Below, piece after piece: positions 18,160 to 26,319 of a stretch of DNA of 64,000 nucleotides (positions are counted from its first letter, which is position 1; every line of letters begins with the position of its first letter). The notes under the pieces are model-generated. The model did not search any database, was not told the origin of the DNA, and saw nothing but the letters and a program-made list of their open reading frames with translations. Source of the stretch: Streptomyces changanensis (GTDB lineage: Bacteria > Actinomycetota > Actinomycetes > Streptomycetales > Streptomycetaceae). The position numbers and the translations under genes were made by a program. The stretch lies in the NCBI RefSeq assembly GCF_024600715.1, contig NZ_CP102332.1, positions 1,364,001 through 1,428,000 of the forward strand, read 5' to 3'.

Positions 18160-19230
18160 TCAGAGCGTCGGGTAGTCGGTGTAGCCGCGGTGGTCGCCGC
18201 CGTACAGGGTGGCCCGGTCGGGCTCGTTGTACGGCCCGCCGGCGGCGAGCCGGGCGGGGAGGTCCGGGTTGGCCAGGAAGAGCGCGCCGAAGGACAGGAG
18301 GTCCGCGGTGCCGTCCTCGACCAGCGTGAGCACCCCGTGGTCGGTCGGGCCGTCGGTCGCCGGGTTGAGGACGAGGGTGCCGGAGTACTGCTTGCGTAGC
18401 TGCGTGGTGACGTCCCGCACCTCGGGCGACGCCTCCAGGACGTGCAGGTAGGCCAGGCCCAGCGGGTCGAGCTCGGCGACGAGTGCCGTGTACGCGGGCA
18501 GCGGGTCCGGCTCGTCGATGTCGTTGAAGGGGTTCCCGGGCGAGATCCGCAACGCGGTCCGCTCGGCTCCGACGGCGGCGGCGACGGCCTTGACCGCCTC
18601 GACGGCGAACCGGACGCGGTCGTCCACCGACCCGCCCCACTCGTCGGTGCGCCGGTTGGTTCCGGGCGCCAGGAACTGGTGGATCAGGTAGCCGTTGGCG
18701 CCGTGCAGCTCCACGCCGTCGAAGCCGGCCTCGACGGCGTTGCGGGCGGCGGCGGCGAAGCCCTCGATCACCTGCCGCACCTGTGCGCCGGTCAGCTCCC
18801 GGGGTTCGGGGTAGTCCTTGAGCCCCTCGGCCGTGTACAGCTGCCCGGCGGCGGCGACGGCGGAGGGGGCCACGGGGTGGAGGTCGCCGGGCAGGTCGGC
18901 GAGGACGGAGGGGTGGCCGATGCGGCCCGCGTGCATGAGCTGCGCGAAGATCCGGCCGCCCGCGGCGTGGACGGCGTCGGTGACCCGGCGCCAGGCGGCG
19001 ACCTGCTCGGCGAAGTGCAGGCCGGGGGTGTCCGGGTACCCCTGCCCCTCCGGGGTGGGCTGGATCCCCTCGCTGATGATCAGCCCGGCGGAGGCGCGCT
19101 GCGCGTAGTACTCGGCCATCAGCTCCGTGGGGACGCGGCCGGGGGCGCGGCTGCGGGTCATGGGGGCCATCACGACGCGGTTGCGCAGGGGCGTGCCGGC
19201 GAGGTCGACGGGGTCGAAGGCAGTGGTCAC
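18160..19230 (-). CDS. Old Yellow Enzyme family ene-reductase (NemA-like)
   Basis: FMN-dependent alkene reductase of 356 residues that reduces activated C=C bonds with NAD(P)H. The barrel starts LAGTPLRNRVVMAPMTRSRA. The substrate pair is in GVELHGANGYLIHQFLAPGTNRRTDEWGGS, and the FMN phosphate site is in GALFLANPDL near the end. These are hallmarks of the N-ethylmaleimide/xenobiotic reductase group. GTG at 19230 follows GGAG. A MarR regulator is divergent with a 129-bp gap, the usual arrangement for an electrophile-inducible reductase. Confidence 0.92.
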   Translation of the reverse strand: MTTAFDPVDLAGTPLRNRVVMAPMTRSRAPGRVPTELMAEYYAQRASAGLIISEGIQPTPEGQGYPDTPGLHFAEQVAAWRRVTDAVHAAGGRIFAQLMHAGRIGHPSVLADLPGDLHPVAPSAVAAAGQLYTAEGLKDYPEPRELTGAQVRQVIEGFAAAARNAVEAGFDGVELHGANGYLIHQFLAPGTNRRTDEWGGSVDDRVRFAVEAVKAVAAAVGAERTALRISPGNPFNDIDEPDPLPAYTALVAELDPLGLAYLHVLEASPEVRDVTTQLRKQYSGTLVLNPATDGPTDHGVLTLVEDGTADLLSFGALFLANPDLPARLAAGGPYNEPDRATLYGGDHRGYTDYPTL

Positions 19231-19273
19231 GAAGGGCTCCAGAAGGCTCGGGTCGGTCGGCCGAGTAGAAGAA

Positions 19274-19309
19274 CCGTCGTCCGCGCGACGGCATTCCTTG
19301 GTCAGCCAA
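19274..19309. promoter_or_regulatory. Candidate MarR operator in the OYE/marR intergenic
   Basis: Two inverted repeats are adjacent: CCGTCG-N6-CGACGG (19274-19291) and TTGG-N4-CCAA (19298-19309). Both lie between the divergent starts and could be the regulator's sites. Confidence 0.4.
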
Positions 19310-19359
19310 ATTCTTCCGGACGCGGCCTAGAGTGGAACCAGTCCACCCGAGGAGCCCCC

Positions 19360-20004
19360 ATGCCCGCCCGTCCTCCGGCCGCCGCATCCCACCGGTCGGC
19401 ACCGGCCGCCGCCCGCCGGGACGGCACGCCGTCGGCGGCGCGGGGCGGGCCGGTCAGCATGACGCTGTCCCGGGTGGCGCGGCTGCACCGGGTGGCGGCG
19501 GGCCGCTTCCTGCGGGCGGCGGGGCTCTACCCGGGCCAGGAGTTCGTGATGATGCACCTGTGGGACCACGGCCCGGTGCGCCAGTCGGAGCTCATCCGGG
19601 TGCTGGATTTGGACCCGTCGACGGTCACCAAGATGCTCCAGCGCCTGGAACAGGGCGGGCACGTGCGCCGCGCCCCCGACCCGGCGGACCGGCGGGCGGT
19701 GCTCGTGGCGGCGACGGACGCCGGCTGCGCGCTGCACGCGCAGGTCGCGGCGGCGTGGACGGAGCTGGAGGACCACAGCCTCGCCGCCCTGACCCCGGAC
19801 GAACGGCGGGAACTGGCGCGTCTGCTCGGCAAGGTGGAGGGCGGCCTCTGCAAGCCGGCACCGCTCTGCCCGGACCCGCAAGGGCCCGGCTCCCCCGGGG
19901 CCGGCCCGCCCCCCGAGCCGACCGCGCAGCCGGCGGATGCGGGGGCGCCGGGCTCGCCGCCTGCGGACGCGGGGGCCGCGGGACCGGCGGCGGACGCAAG
20001 GTAG
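19360..20004 (+). CDS. MarR-family transcriptional regulator
   Basis: 214 residues. The winged helix-turn-helix spans about 40-140 (FVMMHLWDHGPVRQSELIRVLDLDPSTVTKMLQRLEQGGHVRRAPDPADRRAVLV), with the DRR wing typical of MarR. N- and C-terminal arms (about 30 and 50 residues) are Pro/Ala/Gly-rich and probably disordered. ATG at 19360 follows GAGGAG. It diverges from the ene-reductase, which it probably represses. The ligand is likely a reactive small molecule, by analogy with other such pairs. Confidence 0.9.
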   Translation: MPARPPAAASHRSAPAAARRDGTPSAARGGPVSMTLSRVARLHRVAAGRFLRAAGLYPGQEFVMMHLWDHGPVRQSELIRVLDLDPSTVTKMLQRLEQGGHVRRAPDPADRRAVLVAATDAGCALHAQVAAAWTELEDHSLAALTPDERRELARLLGKVEGGLCKPAPLCPDPQGPGSPGAGPPPEPTAQPADAGAPGSPPADAGAAGPAADAR

Positions 20005-20047
20005 GCGCGTCCGGGCCCGGCGGGCCCTCCCCCGGAGGTGGCGGTCG

Positions 20048-21127
20048 TCAGCCGGCCGCCACGGCGTCGAGCCCTCCGACGGCGTCCAGCGCGTCCAGGG
20101 CCCGATCCACGTCCGCGGCCGTGTTGTACAGGTGGAACGACACCCGCAGGTTCCCGGCGCGGGCCGAGGTGACGACGCCCTCTCGGGCCAGCGCGGGCCG
20201 GAGGTGGCCGAGGCCCGGGACGGCGACGACCACCGACGCGGCGGGCACGGGGGCGTACCCGAGCGCCTCGGCGCCCTCCCGGAACCGGGCGGCGAGCGCG
20301 GTGGCGTGGCGGCCGATCTCCTCCACCCCGACCTCCAGCAGCACCTCCAGCGCCTGTTCGGCGCCGTGATAGGCGAGGTAGGACGGCGGCTCGTCGAAGC
20401 GCCGCGCGTCGGGGGCGAGGCGCTGGACGGGCCCGTAGCAGCTGCCGTACCGGTCCTCTCCCGCGAACCAGCCCGCGTGGATCGGGACCAGCGACTCCTG
20501 CGCCTCCTCGGTGACGGTGAGGAAGGACGCGCCGCGCGGGCACACGAGGTACTTGTAGGCGCCGGCGACGGTGTAGTCGTACGCCCCGGCGTCCAGCGGC
20601 AGCCAGCCCGCCGACTGCGAGGCGTCGAGGAGCGTACGGGCGCCGTGGGCGGCGGCGGCCGCGCGGATGGCGGGCATGTCGGCGACGCGGCCGTCGGCGG
20701 ACTGCACCGAGGAGAAGGCGACGAGGTGCGTGTCCTCCCGCACGGCGCCGGCCAGCTCCTCCAGCGGCGCCGAGCGGGTCCGCAGGTCGCCGCGGACGAC
20801 GAAGGGCGTCATGACGGAGCTGAAGTCGCCCTCGGCGTACAGCACTTCGGCCCCGGGCGGCAACGACGCCGCGACGAGCCCGACGTGCGCCGAGACGGAG
20901 GCGCCGAGCGCCACTCGCCCCGGGTCGACCCCGGCGAGCCGGGCGAACGCGGCCCGGGCGGCGGCCACGGTGTCGAAGCTGCCGACACCGTCGGGCCCAC
21001 CCGCGGCGTTCTCCTCCGCCAGGCGCTTCACCGCCTCCACCGCGCGGCGGGGCAGCAGCCCGCAGGTGGAGGTGTTCAGGTACGTCTGCGCGGGCGCGAA
21101 CTCGTCGCCCCCCAGGGGGGTTTCCAT
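20048..21127 (-). CDS. Class V-type PLP enzyme (aminotransferase/cysteine desulfurase fold)
   Basis: The 359 residues open with TYLNTSTCGLLPRRAVEAV, typical of class V fold enzymes. The cofactor Asp is in RTLLDASQSAGWLPLD and the PLP lysine in VAGAYKYLVCPRGASFL. The FLVCPRGASFL stretch and overall length fit the egtE/isopenicillin epimerase-like subgroup rather than true NifS desulfurases. ATG at 21127 was chosen over a start 10 codons upstream because METPLGG is followed at once by the conserved core. The substrate is unknown. It lies 69 bp after the DsbA-like gene on the same strand. Confidence 0.8.
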   Translation of the reverse strand: METPLGGDEFAPAQTYLNTSTCGLLPRRAVEAVKRLAEENAAGGPDGVGSFDTVAAARAAFARLAGVDPGRVALGASVSAHVGLVAASLPPGAEVLYAEGDFSSVMTPFVVRGDLRTRSAPLEELAGAVREDTHLVAFSSVQSADGRVADMPAIRAAAAAHGARTLLDASQSAGWLPLDAGAYDYTVAGAYKYLVCPRGASFLTVTEEAQESLVPIHAGWFAGEDRYGSCYGPVQRLAPDARRFDEPPSYLAYHGAEQALEVLLEVGVEEIGRHATALAARFREGAEALGYAPVPAASVVVAVPGLGHLRPALAREGVVTSARAGNLRVSFHLYNTAADVDRALDALDAVGGLDAVAAG

Positions 21128-21196
21128 GACGCCACCCTGGAACACCCCCGCCCCCAAGTCAATGACCGATTCCAGCCGCCTTGCCCCAAGGGATGC

Positions 21197-21904
21197 TTAT
21201 ACCGCGCAGGTGCCGTCCGCGCCGCAGGCCGCCGCGTCCCCGGAGGCGGTGTCGACCGGCTGCGGGACCCGGCCCTCCCACGCCTGCTCCAGGGCCCGGG
21301 TGAACACCTCGGCGGGCTGGCCACCGGAGACGCCGTACCGCCGGTCGAGCACGAAGAACGGCACGCCCGTCGCGCCCAGCTCGGCCGCCTCCCGCTCGTC
21401 CGCGCGCACGTCGTCGGCGTAGGCCGCGGCGTCGGCGAGCACGGCCCGCGCCTCGTCCTCGTCGAGCCCCGCCTCGACGGCGAGCCGCACGAGCACCTCG
21501 GTCTCGTAGACGGACCGGTCCTCGGCGAAGTTGGCCCGGTAGGCCAGGTCGAGCAGCGCCTCCTGGCGGCCGCGCGCCTTGGCGAGGTGCAGCAGCCGGT
21601 GGACGTCGAAGGTGCCGCCGTGCTCCCGCCCCTCGACGCGGTACTCCAGCCCCTGGCCGCGGGCGACGGAGGCGACGTGCTCCTCCATCGCCCGCGCTTC
21701 CTCGCGGGTCCGGCCGTACTTGGCGGCGAGCATGTCGACGACCGGCGCGACGTCACCCCTGGCGCGCCCCGGATCGAGTTCGAAGGACCGGTACACCACC
21801 TCGACGTCGTCCCGGTGCGCGAACGCCGCGAGGCCCTCCTCGAACCGGGCCTTGCCGATGTAGCACCAGGGGCAGGCGATGTCGCTCCAGATCTCGACGC
21901 GCAT
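21197..21904 (-). CDS. DsbA family oxidoreductase, FrnE-like
   Basis: A 235-residue thioredoxin-fold protein beginning MRVEIWSDIACPWCYIGKARFE. The CPWC active site (Cys11, Cys14) and the conserved GVPFFVLDRRYGVSGGQP cis-Pro loop identify the FrnE/2-hydroxychromene isomerase-like DsbA group. No signal peptide, so it is cytosolic. The C-terminus has an extra Cys pair (ACGADGTC), a common end in Streptomyces members. ATG at 21904 follows GGAGGGACG. Role: dithiol/disulfide chemistry, perhaps in oxidative stress. Confidence 0.9.
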   Translation of the reverse strand: MRVEIWSDIACPWCYIGKARFEEGLAAFAHRDDVEVVYRSFELDPGRARGDVAPVVDMLAAKYGRTREEARAMEEHVASVARGQGLEYRVEGREHGGTFDVHRLLHLAKARGRQEALLDLAYRANFAEDRSVYETEVLVRLAVEAGLDEDEARAVLADAAAYADDVRADEREAAELGATGVPFFVLDRRYGVSGGQPAEVFTRALEQAWEGRVPQPVDTASGDAAACGADGTCAV

Positions 21905-22179
21905 GTGTGGTCGTCCCTCCAGGGTCGTCGGCGCGGGCACGCAAGCGGTACGGAGGCCCCCTCCGCACCCCCGCCCCAACGCCCCCGACCAGCCCCGCAT
22001 TCCCCCTGGCCGCGACCGGGGCGCGAGCGGGGCGCGGCTCGGGGCGGGGCGGCGGTGTCGCGGGGCGGGGTGGCCGGGTGGGGACGTCGGGGGGTGGGGT
22101 GGGCGCGTCTGCCGGGGCGGTCGGGGGAAACGCGGTAGTGGTGGGGCTGTCCCCGTCCCCACCAGGGAAGGCCTCGGCC

Positions 22180-23937
22180 ATGACTCTGCCCCGCACCTTC
22201 GACGTGGTGACCCTCAAGGCGTTCATCGAACGCGAGACGGCGGCCCTGCGGGCCGACGTGCGGCAGGCGACCGAGGAGGCCGGGGGCGTCGTCGGCGCGG
22301 ACGAGGCGCGGGCGGACGCCCGGGCGGCCGAGGCCGCCCGCGCGGCGGACTCCGGCGGCGCGGCGGCGCAGTGCCCGTGCGGGCAGGGCAACGGCGCGCC
22401 GCACACCTGCTCCGGCGCGGACCCCTCGCACGACCCGGCGCGGTGCCTGTGCGCGACGCTCCCCGCGATCCCCGCGTCCGCCGCGCTGCTGGAGCCGGTG
22501 CGGGACGGGGCGGGCGCGATCACCGACTTCCTCATCCGGGCCGGCAACCACGTGCGCTCCGCCGACTGGCTGGTGCCGCCCGACCAGCAGGTGGGGCGCC
22601 CGTACTTCGAGGCCCGGCCGGGTGCCGTCACCAGTGGGCTGCTGCCGGCGCTGACCTCGGTGCTGGAGACCGGCCGGGCGCTGAACGGCCTGGTCGTGGA
22701 CTACACCGAGGAGCGGTTCGGTCGTCTGCAGCGGGTGCAGCTCGTGCACCACGCGGCGGCCTGCGGCGACCGGCTGCTGATGACCTGGCGGCCGGTCCGC
22801 AGCCAGGCGGAGCTGCTGACGATCGACGCCCAGCACCTGGCGTCGATGGGGTGGGGCCGCTGGGACCTGCTGTCGGGGGCGGTGTCGTGGTCCGAGGGCA
22901 TGCAGCGCGTCTTCCGCGCGGACCCGCTCCTGCCGTGGTCGCTGCTGGAGATGTGCGACGCGGTCCTGGACGAGGACATGGGCGCGTTCGGGGAGTTCCT
23001 CGCGTCGGTGCTGTCCGGTGAGGAGCCCGCGTGGACCCGCATCCGCTTCAACGTGGTCGGCGAGGTCCGCACCGTGGACCTGCTGGGTCGGCCGGTGGCC
23101 GGGACGGACGGGCGCCCGTGGGCGGTGCACATGGTGGCCCGCGACCTGACCCCGCAGATGCGCAGCCGGCGCCGCCTGGTGGCCAAGGAGAGCGAGGCGC
23201 GGGAGCTGCGGCAGCAGGCGGAGGCGGAGCGGCACGTGGCGTCGGTACTGCGGGACGCGGTGCTGCCGACGTACTCGGAGGGACTGGCCGAGGTGGGCGT
23301 GAGCGCGGCGGCCGCCTACCTGCCGGCGGAGCCCGACGCGGCCGTCGGCGGCGACTGGTACAAGTGCCGGCGGCAGCCGGACGGACGGGCGCTGATCGCG
23401 GTGGGCGACGCGCAGGGGCACGGCCTGGACGCGGTGGCGCGGATGGCGCAGCAGCGGTACGCCGTGGCGGGCCTCGCCCAGGTGGGTGCGAGCGCCGGCG
23501 ACATCACCACCTGGCTGAACGAGCTGGTGTGCGTCGACCCCGCCGCCGCGACGGCGACCGTGGTGGTCGGGCACATCGGCCCCGACCGCGTCCTGCACTG
23601 GGCGAGCGCGGGCCACCCCGCTCCCCTGCTGCTGCGGGGCGGGAAGACGTACGCGCTGCCCACGGACCACCGCGGCCCGCTGCTCGGTGTGGTGCCGGAC
23701 CACGCCTACGAGACGGCCGAGCTGGCGCTGGAGGACGGGGACCTGCTCCTCCTCTACACCGACGGGGTGGTGGAGCGGCGGGGCCGGGACCTCGTCGAGG
23801 GGGTGGACGCCCTGGCCGAGCGCCTCGCGTCGATCGGCGGCCTGTCGCCGCAGCGCGTGGTCGACCGGCTGGCGGAGGAGTACGGCCGCGCCGCGCACGA
23901 GGACGACGCCTGCCTGTTGGCGCTGCGGATCGACTGA
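22180..23937 (+). CDS. SpoIIE/PP2C-type phosphatase with Cys-rich N-terminus and PAS-like region
   Basis: 585 residues. The last 240 form a PP2C-like SpoIIE domain with metal-binding motifs AAVGGDWYK, GDAQGHGLDAVA, SAGHPAPLL and LLYTDGVVERRG. Such RsbU-like enzymes dephosphorylate anti-anti-sigma factors in partner-switching control. Residues about 205-340 look PAS-like (WGRWDLLSGAVSWSEGM). The N-terminal 100 residues are unusual: helical and Ala/Glu/Arg-rich, then C65, C67, H76, C77, H84, C89, C91 in a short Gly/His-rich segment, a possible metal-binding module. ATG at 22180 follows AGGGAAGG. No anti-sigma partner lies nearby. Confidence 0.85.
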   Translation: MTLPRTFDVVTLKAFIERETAALRADVRQATEEAGGVVGADEARADARAAEAARAADSGGAAAQCPCGQGNGAPHTCSGADPSHDPARCLCATLPAIPASAALLEPVRDGAGAITDFLIRAGNHVRSADWLVPPDQQVGRPYFEARPGAVTSGLLPALTSVLETGRALNGLVVDYTEERFGRLQRVQLVHHAAACGDRLLMTWRPVRSQAELLTIDAQHLASMGWGRWDLLSGAVSWSEGMQRVFRADPLLPWSLLEMCDAVLDEDMGAFGEFLASVLSGEEPAWTRIRFNVVGEVRTVDLLGRPVAGTDGRPWAVHMVARDLTPQMRSRRRLVAKESEARELRQQAEAERHVASVLRDAVLPTYSEGLAEVGVSAAAAYLPAEPDAAVGGDWYKCRRQPDGRALIAVGDAQGHGLDAVARMAQQRYAVAGLAQVGASAGDITTWLNELVCVDPAAATATVVVGHIGPDRVLHWASAGHPAPLLLRGGKTYALPTDHRGPLLGVVPDHAYETAELALEDGDLLLLYTDGVVERRGRDLVEGVDALAERLASIGGLSPQRVVDRLAEEYGRAAHEDDACLLALRID

Positions 23938-24022
23938 GCGCCGGGTCGGGCCGGGTCGAGTCGGGTCGGACCGGATCGAGCCGGCTCCGGGCGGGGCGTC
24001 GGGGTCCCGGCCGGGGGTGTCG

Positions 24023-24415
24023 TCACGCGTCGGCGGGCTGGATGAGGTCCCACCGGTTGCCGTACAGGTCGCTGAAGACGGCGACCGTTCCGTACGGTTC
24101 GCGCCGGGGCGGCTCCAGGAAGGTGACGCCGGCGGCGGTCATCCTCGCGTGGTCGCGGTCGAAGTCGTCCGTGGTCAGGAACCAGCCGACCCGGCCGCCG
24201 GTCTGGTCGCCGACCCGGGCCCGCTGGTCCTCGGTGGTGGCCCGGGCGAGCAGCAGCGCCGTCTCGCGCGAGCCGGGCGGGGCGACGACGACCCAGCGGC
24301 TGCCGTCGCCGCGCGGGGTGTCCTCGCGCAGCTCGAAGCCGAGGGCGTCCCTGTAGTGGGCGATCGCTTCGTCGTAGTCGCGGACGACCACGGTCACCAG
24401 TCCGAGATGGGGCAT
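24023..24415 (-). CDS. VOC superfamily (glyoxalase-like) protein
   Basis: A 130-residue single-module protein with paired beta-alpha-beta-beta-beta units: MPHLGLVTVVVRDYDEAIAHYRDALGFEL and then GRVGWFLTTDDFDRDHARMTAAGVTFLEPP, ending YGTVAVFSDLYGNRWDLIQP. The closing DLYGNRWDL is a classic VOC end with the metal-ligand-like Asp/Glu region. Length fits the common dimeric lyase/dioxygenase-like family, but no specific activity can be named. ATG at 24415 was chosen over one 17 codons upstream because the domain begins at once. Confidence 0.85.
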   Translation of the reverse strand: MPHLGLVTVVVRDYDEAIAHYRDALGFELREDTPRGDGSRWVVVAPPGSRETALLLARATTEDQRARVGDQTGGRVGWFLTTDDFDRDHARMTAAGVTFLEPPRREPYGTVAVFSDLYGNRWDLIQPADA

Positions 24416-24440
24416 GGGGCGATCATGCCCCCTCATGCCG

Positions 24441-24489
24441 CCGGGCGCCCCGCCGGGGTCAGGCACCCGGGCGCCCCGCCGGGGTCAGG
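24441..24489. repeat. Two copies of a 23-bp direct repeat
   Basis: CCGGGCGCCCCGCCGGGGTCAGG occurs at 24441-24463 and 24467-24489, exact copies 26 bp apart, just upstream of the VOC gene. Confidence 0.75.
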
Positions 24490-24630
24490 GACGAGGGGCG
24501 GGACGGGATTACGGGACGGGGCAGAGGGCCAGGGTGTGGCCGGACGTCACCCGCCCCCGGTACGCCCGGCCGGCGCCGTGGACCCGCCCGCGCCGTGCCC
24601 GGCACGGAGCCGGGCACGCTGCCGCGCGCG

Positions 24631-24662
24631 GCGCCGCGCGCCCCCGACCGGGCGCGCGGCGC
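24631..24662. terminator. 13-bp hairpin after the aldehyde dehydrogenase gene
   Basis: Arms GCGCCGCGCGCCC (24631-24643) and its complement (24650-24662), loop of 6. It sits 15 bp beyond the - strand stop at 24677. Confidence 0.75.
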
Positions 24663-24676
24663 GGTCCGCCCCCGGG

Positions 24677-26236
24677 TCAGCGCTCCAGGCGGCCGTCGAC
24701 CCGGCGCGGCAGGCCGAGGGGGTTGTCGTCGCGCAGCTCCGGGGGAAGGAGCGCGGGCGGGGTGGACTGGTAGGCGACCGGGCGGAGCCAGCGTTCGACG
24801 GCGGTGCCGCCGACGGACGTGGACGTCGAGGTGGTGGCCGGGTAGGGCCCGCCGTGCTGCTGGGCGTGGGCGACGGCGACCCCCGTGGGCCAGCCGTTGA
24901 CGACGACCCGGCCGGCGAGCGGGGTGAGCTCGGTGAGCAGCGCGGTGCCGTCCCCGCCGTCCTCCGCCTCGCCGGTCGACACGTGGAGGGTGGCGGTGAG
25001 GTTGCCGGGGAGGCGGGAGAGGACGCGGGTGGCCTCGTCACGCGTCGCGTACCGGGCGACCACCGTGACGGGGCCGAAGCACTCCTCCAGGAGGAGGTCG
25101 TGGGGGCCTTCGTCGGCCAGGCGCGCGGCGGGCACGGTGAGGAAGCCGGCCGCCACCGTGCGGTCGCCGCCCGCGCCGGGGCTCACCGGGGCCTGCACGT
25201 CCGGCAGCGCGGCGCGCTCGGTGACGCCGTCGACGAAGTTGTCGCGCATGCGCCCGTCGAGCAGGACGCCCTCCCCGACCGACGCCACGGCCTCCCCCAG
25301 CGCCTTGACGAGCCGGTCGCCCGCCTCCCCCTCGGGGGTGAGGACCAGGCCGGGCTTGACGCAGAACTGGCCGACGCCGAGCGTCATGGAGCCCGCCAGG
25401 CCGGTGCCGATCTCCTCGGCCCGCTCGGCCGCGGCCGCCTCGGTGACCACGACCGGGTTGAGGGAGCCCAGCTCGCCGTGGAAGGGGATCGGGACCGGCC
25501 GCGCGGCCGCCGCGTCGAACAGGGCGCGCCCGCCGCGCACGGAACCGGTGAAGCCCGCCGCCGCGACCAGCGGGTGGCGGACCAGCTCGACGCCGGCGTC
25601 GAAGCCGTGCACGAGGCCGACGACCGCCTCGGGCAGGTCGTGCTCCGCGGCGGCCTCGCGCAGCACGGCCGCGACCAGCTCGGAGGTGGCCGGGTGGTCC
25701 GGGTGGGCCTTGACGACGACGGGACAGCCCGCGGCGAGGGCGCTGGCGGTGTCGCCGCCGGGCACGGAGAAGGCGAAGGGGAAGTTGGAGGCGGCGTAGA
25801 CGGCGACGACGCCCAGCGGCACCTTGAAGCGGCGCAGGTCGGGGACGGGGGGCGTCGCCGTGTCGTCCGGGTGGTCGATGATCACGTCGAGGAACGCGCC
25901 CTCGTCCACGATGTCGGCGAAGGCGCGCAGCTGGTAGCAGCTGCGCGCCAGTTCGCCGGTGAGGCGGGGCGCGCCGAGGGCGGTCTCGGCGTCGGCCGCG
26001 GCGACGAGCCGGTCCTTCGCGGCGTCGAGCCGCTCGGCGGCGGTCCGCAGGAACGCGGCGCGCACGGTCCGGTCGGCCAGGGCCGCCCGGGCGTCGTGGG
26101 CGGCCCGTACGGCGCGGTCGACGTCCGCGGCCGTGGCCTCCGACGCGACCGCCTCCCGCTGCTTCCCGGTTCGGGGGTCGACACTCCAGACTTGGGTTCC
26201 AGACACCGCGGACGTCCTCTCCGGCTGTGCGCTCAT
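24677..26236 (-). CDS. Aldehyde dehydrogenase, 2-oxoglutarate semialdehyde (2,5-dioxovalerate) type
   Basis: 519-residue NAD(P)-dependent aldehyde dehydrogenase. The catalytic Cys is in VGQFCVKPGLV, the general base Glu in HGELGSLNPVVV, and the cofactor motif in FTGSVRGGRAL. GQFCxKPG and the long C-terminal VAVAHAQQHGGPYPATT are typical of 2,5-dioxovalerate dehydrogenases, which make 2-oxoglutarate at the end of oxidative pentose/uronate routes. That matches the uronate dehydrogenase and dehydratase genes 27 kb away. ATG at 26236. An IclR regulator is divergent (83-bp gap), and a hairpin follows the stop. Confidence 0.85.
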   Translation of the reverse strand: MSAQPERTSAVSGTQVWSVDPRTGKQREAVASEATAADVDRAVRAAHDARAALADRTVRAAFLRTAAERLDAAKDRLVAAADAETALGAPRLTGELARSCYQLRAFADIVDEGAFLDVIIDHPDDTATPPVPDLRRFKVPLGVVAVYAASNFPFAFSVPGGDTASALAAGCPVVVKAHPDHPATSELVAAVLREAAAEHDLPEAVVGLVHGFDAGVELVRHPLVAAAGFTGSVRGGRALFDAAAARPVPIPFHGELGSLNPVVVTEAAAAERAEEIGTGLAGSMTLGVGQFCVKPGLVLTPEGEAGDRLVKALGEAVASVGEGVLLDGRMRDNFVDGVTERAALPDVQAPVSPGAGGDRTVAAGFLTVPAARLADEGPHDLLLEECFGPVTVVARYATRDEATRVLSRLPGNLTATLHVSTGEAEDGGDGTALLTELTPLAGRVVVNGWPTGVAVAHAQQHGGPYPATTSTSTSVGGTAVERWLRPVAYQSTPPALLPPELRDDNPLGLPRRVDGRLER

Positions 26237-26253
26237 CGCGTGTTCGGTATTCT

Positions 26254-26264
26254 GAACGGCGTTC
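26254..26264. promoter_or_regulatory. Palindrome GAACGGCGTTC between ALDH and iclR
   Basis: An 11-bp perfect palindrome lies in the AT-richer 83-bp space between the divergent starts (with TATTC at 26248 and GAATA at 26273 nearby). It is a possible IclR site. Confidence 0.35.
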
Positions 26265-26319
26265 CTGATGATGAATATGCTGGGACTCTATTAACGGGCG
26301 TCTGAAGGGGTCAAGGGCG

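Noticed and set aside
26248..26277. TATTC...GAATA as a long IclR palindrome
   Set aside because: Its centre does not coincide with that of the GAACGGCGTTC palindrome, so a single extended operator is not supported.
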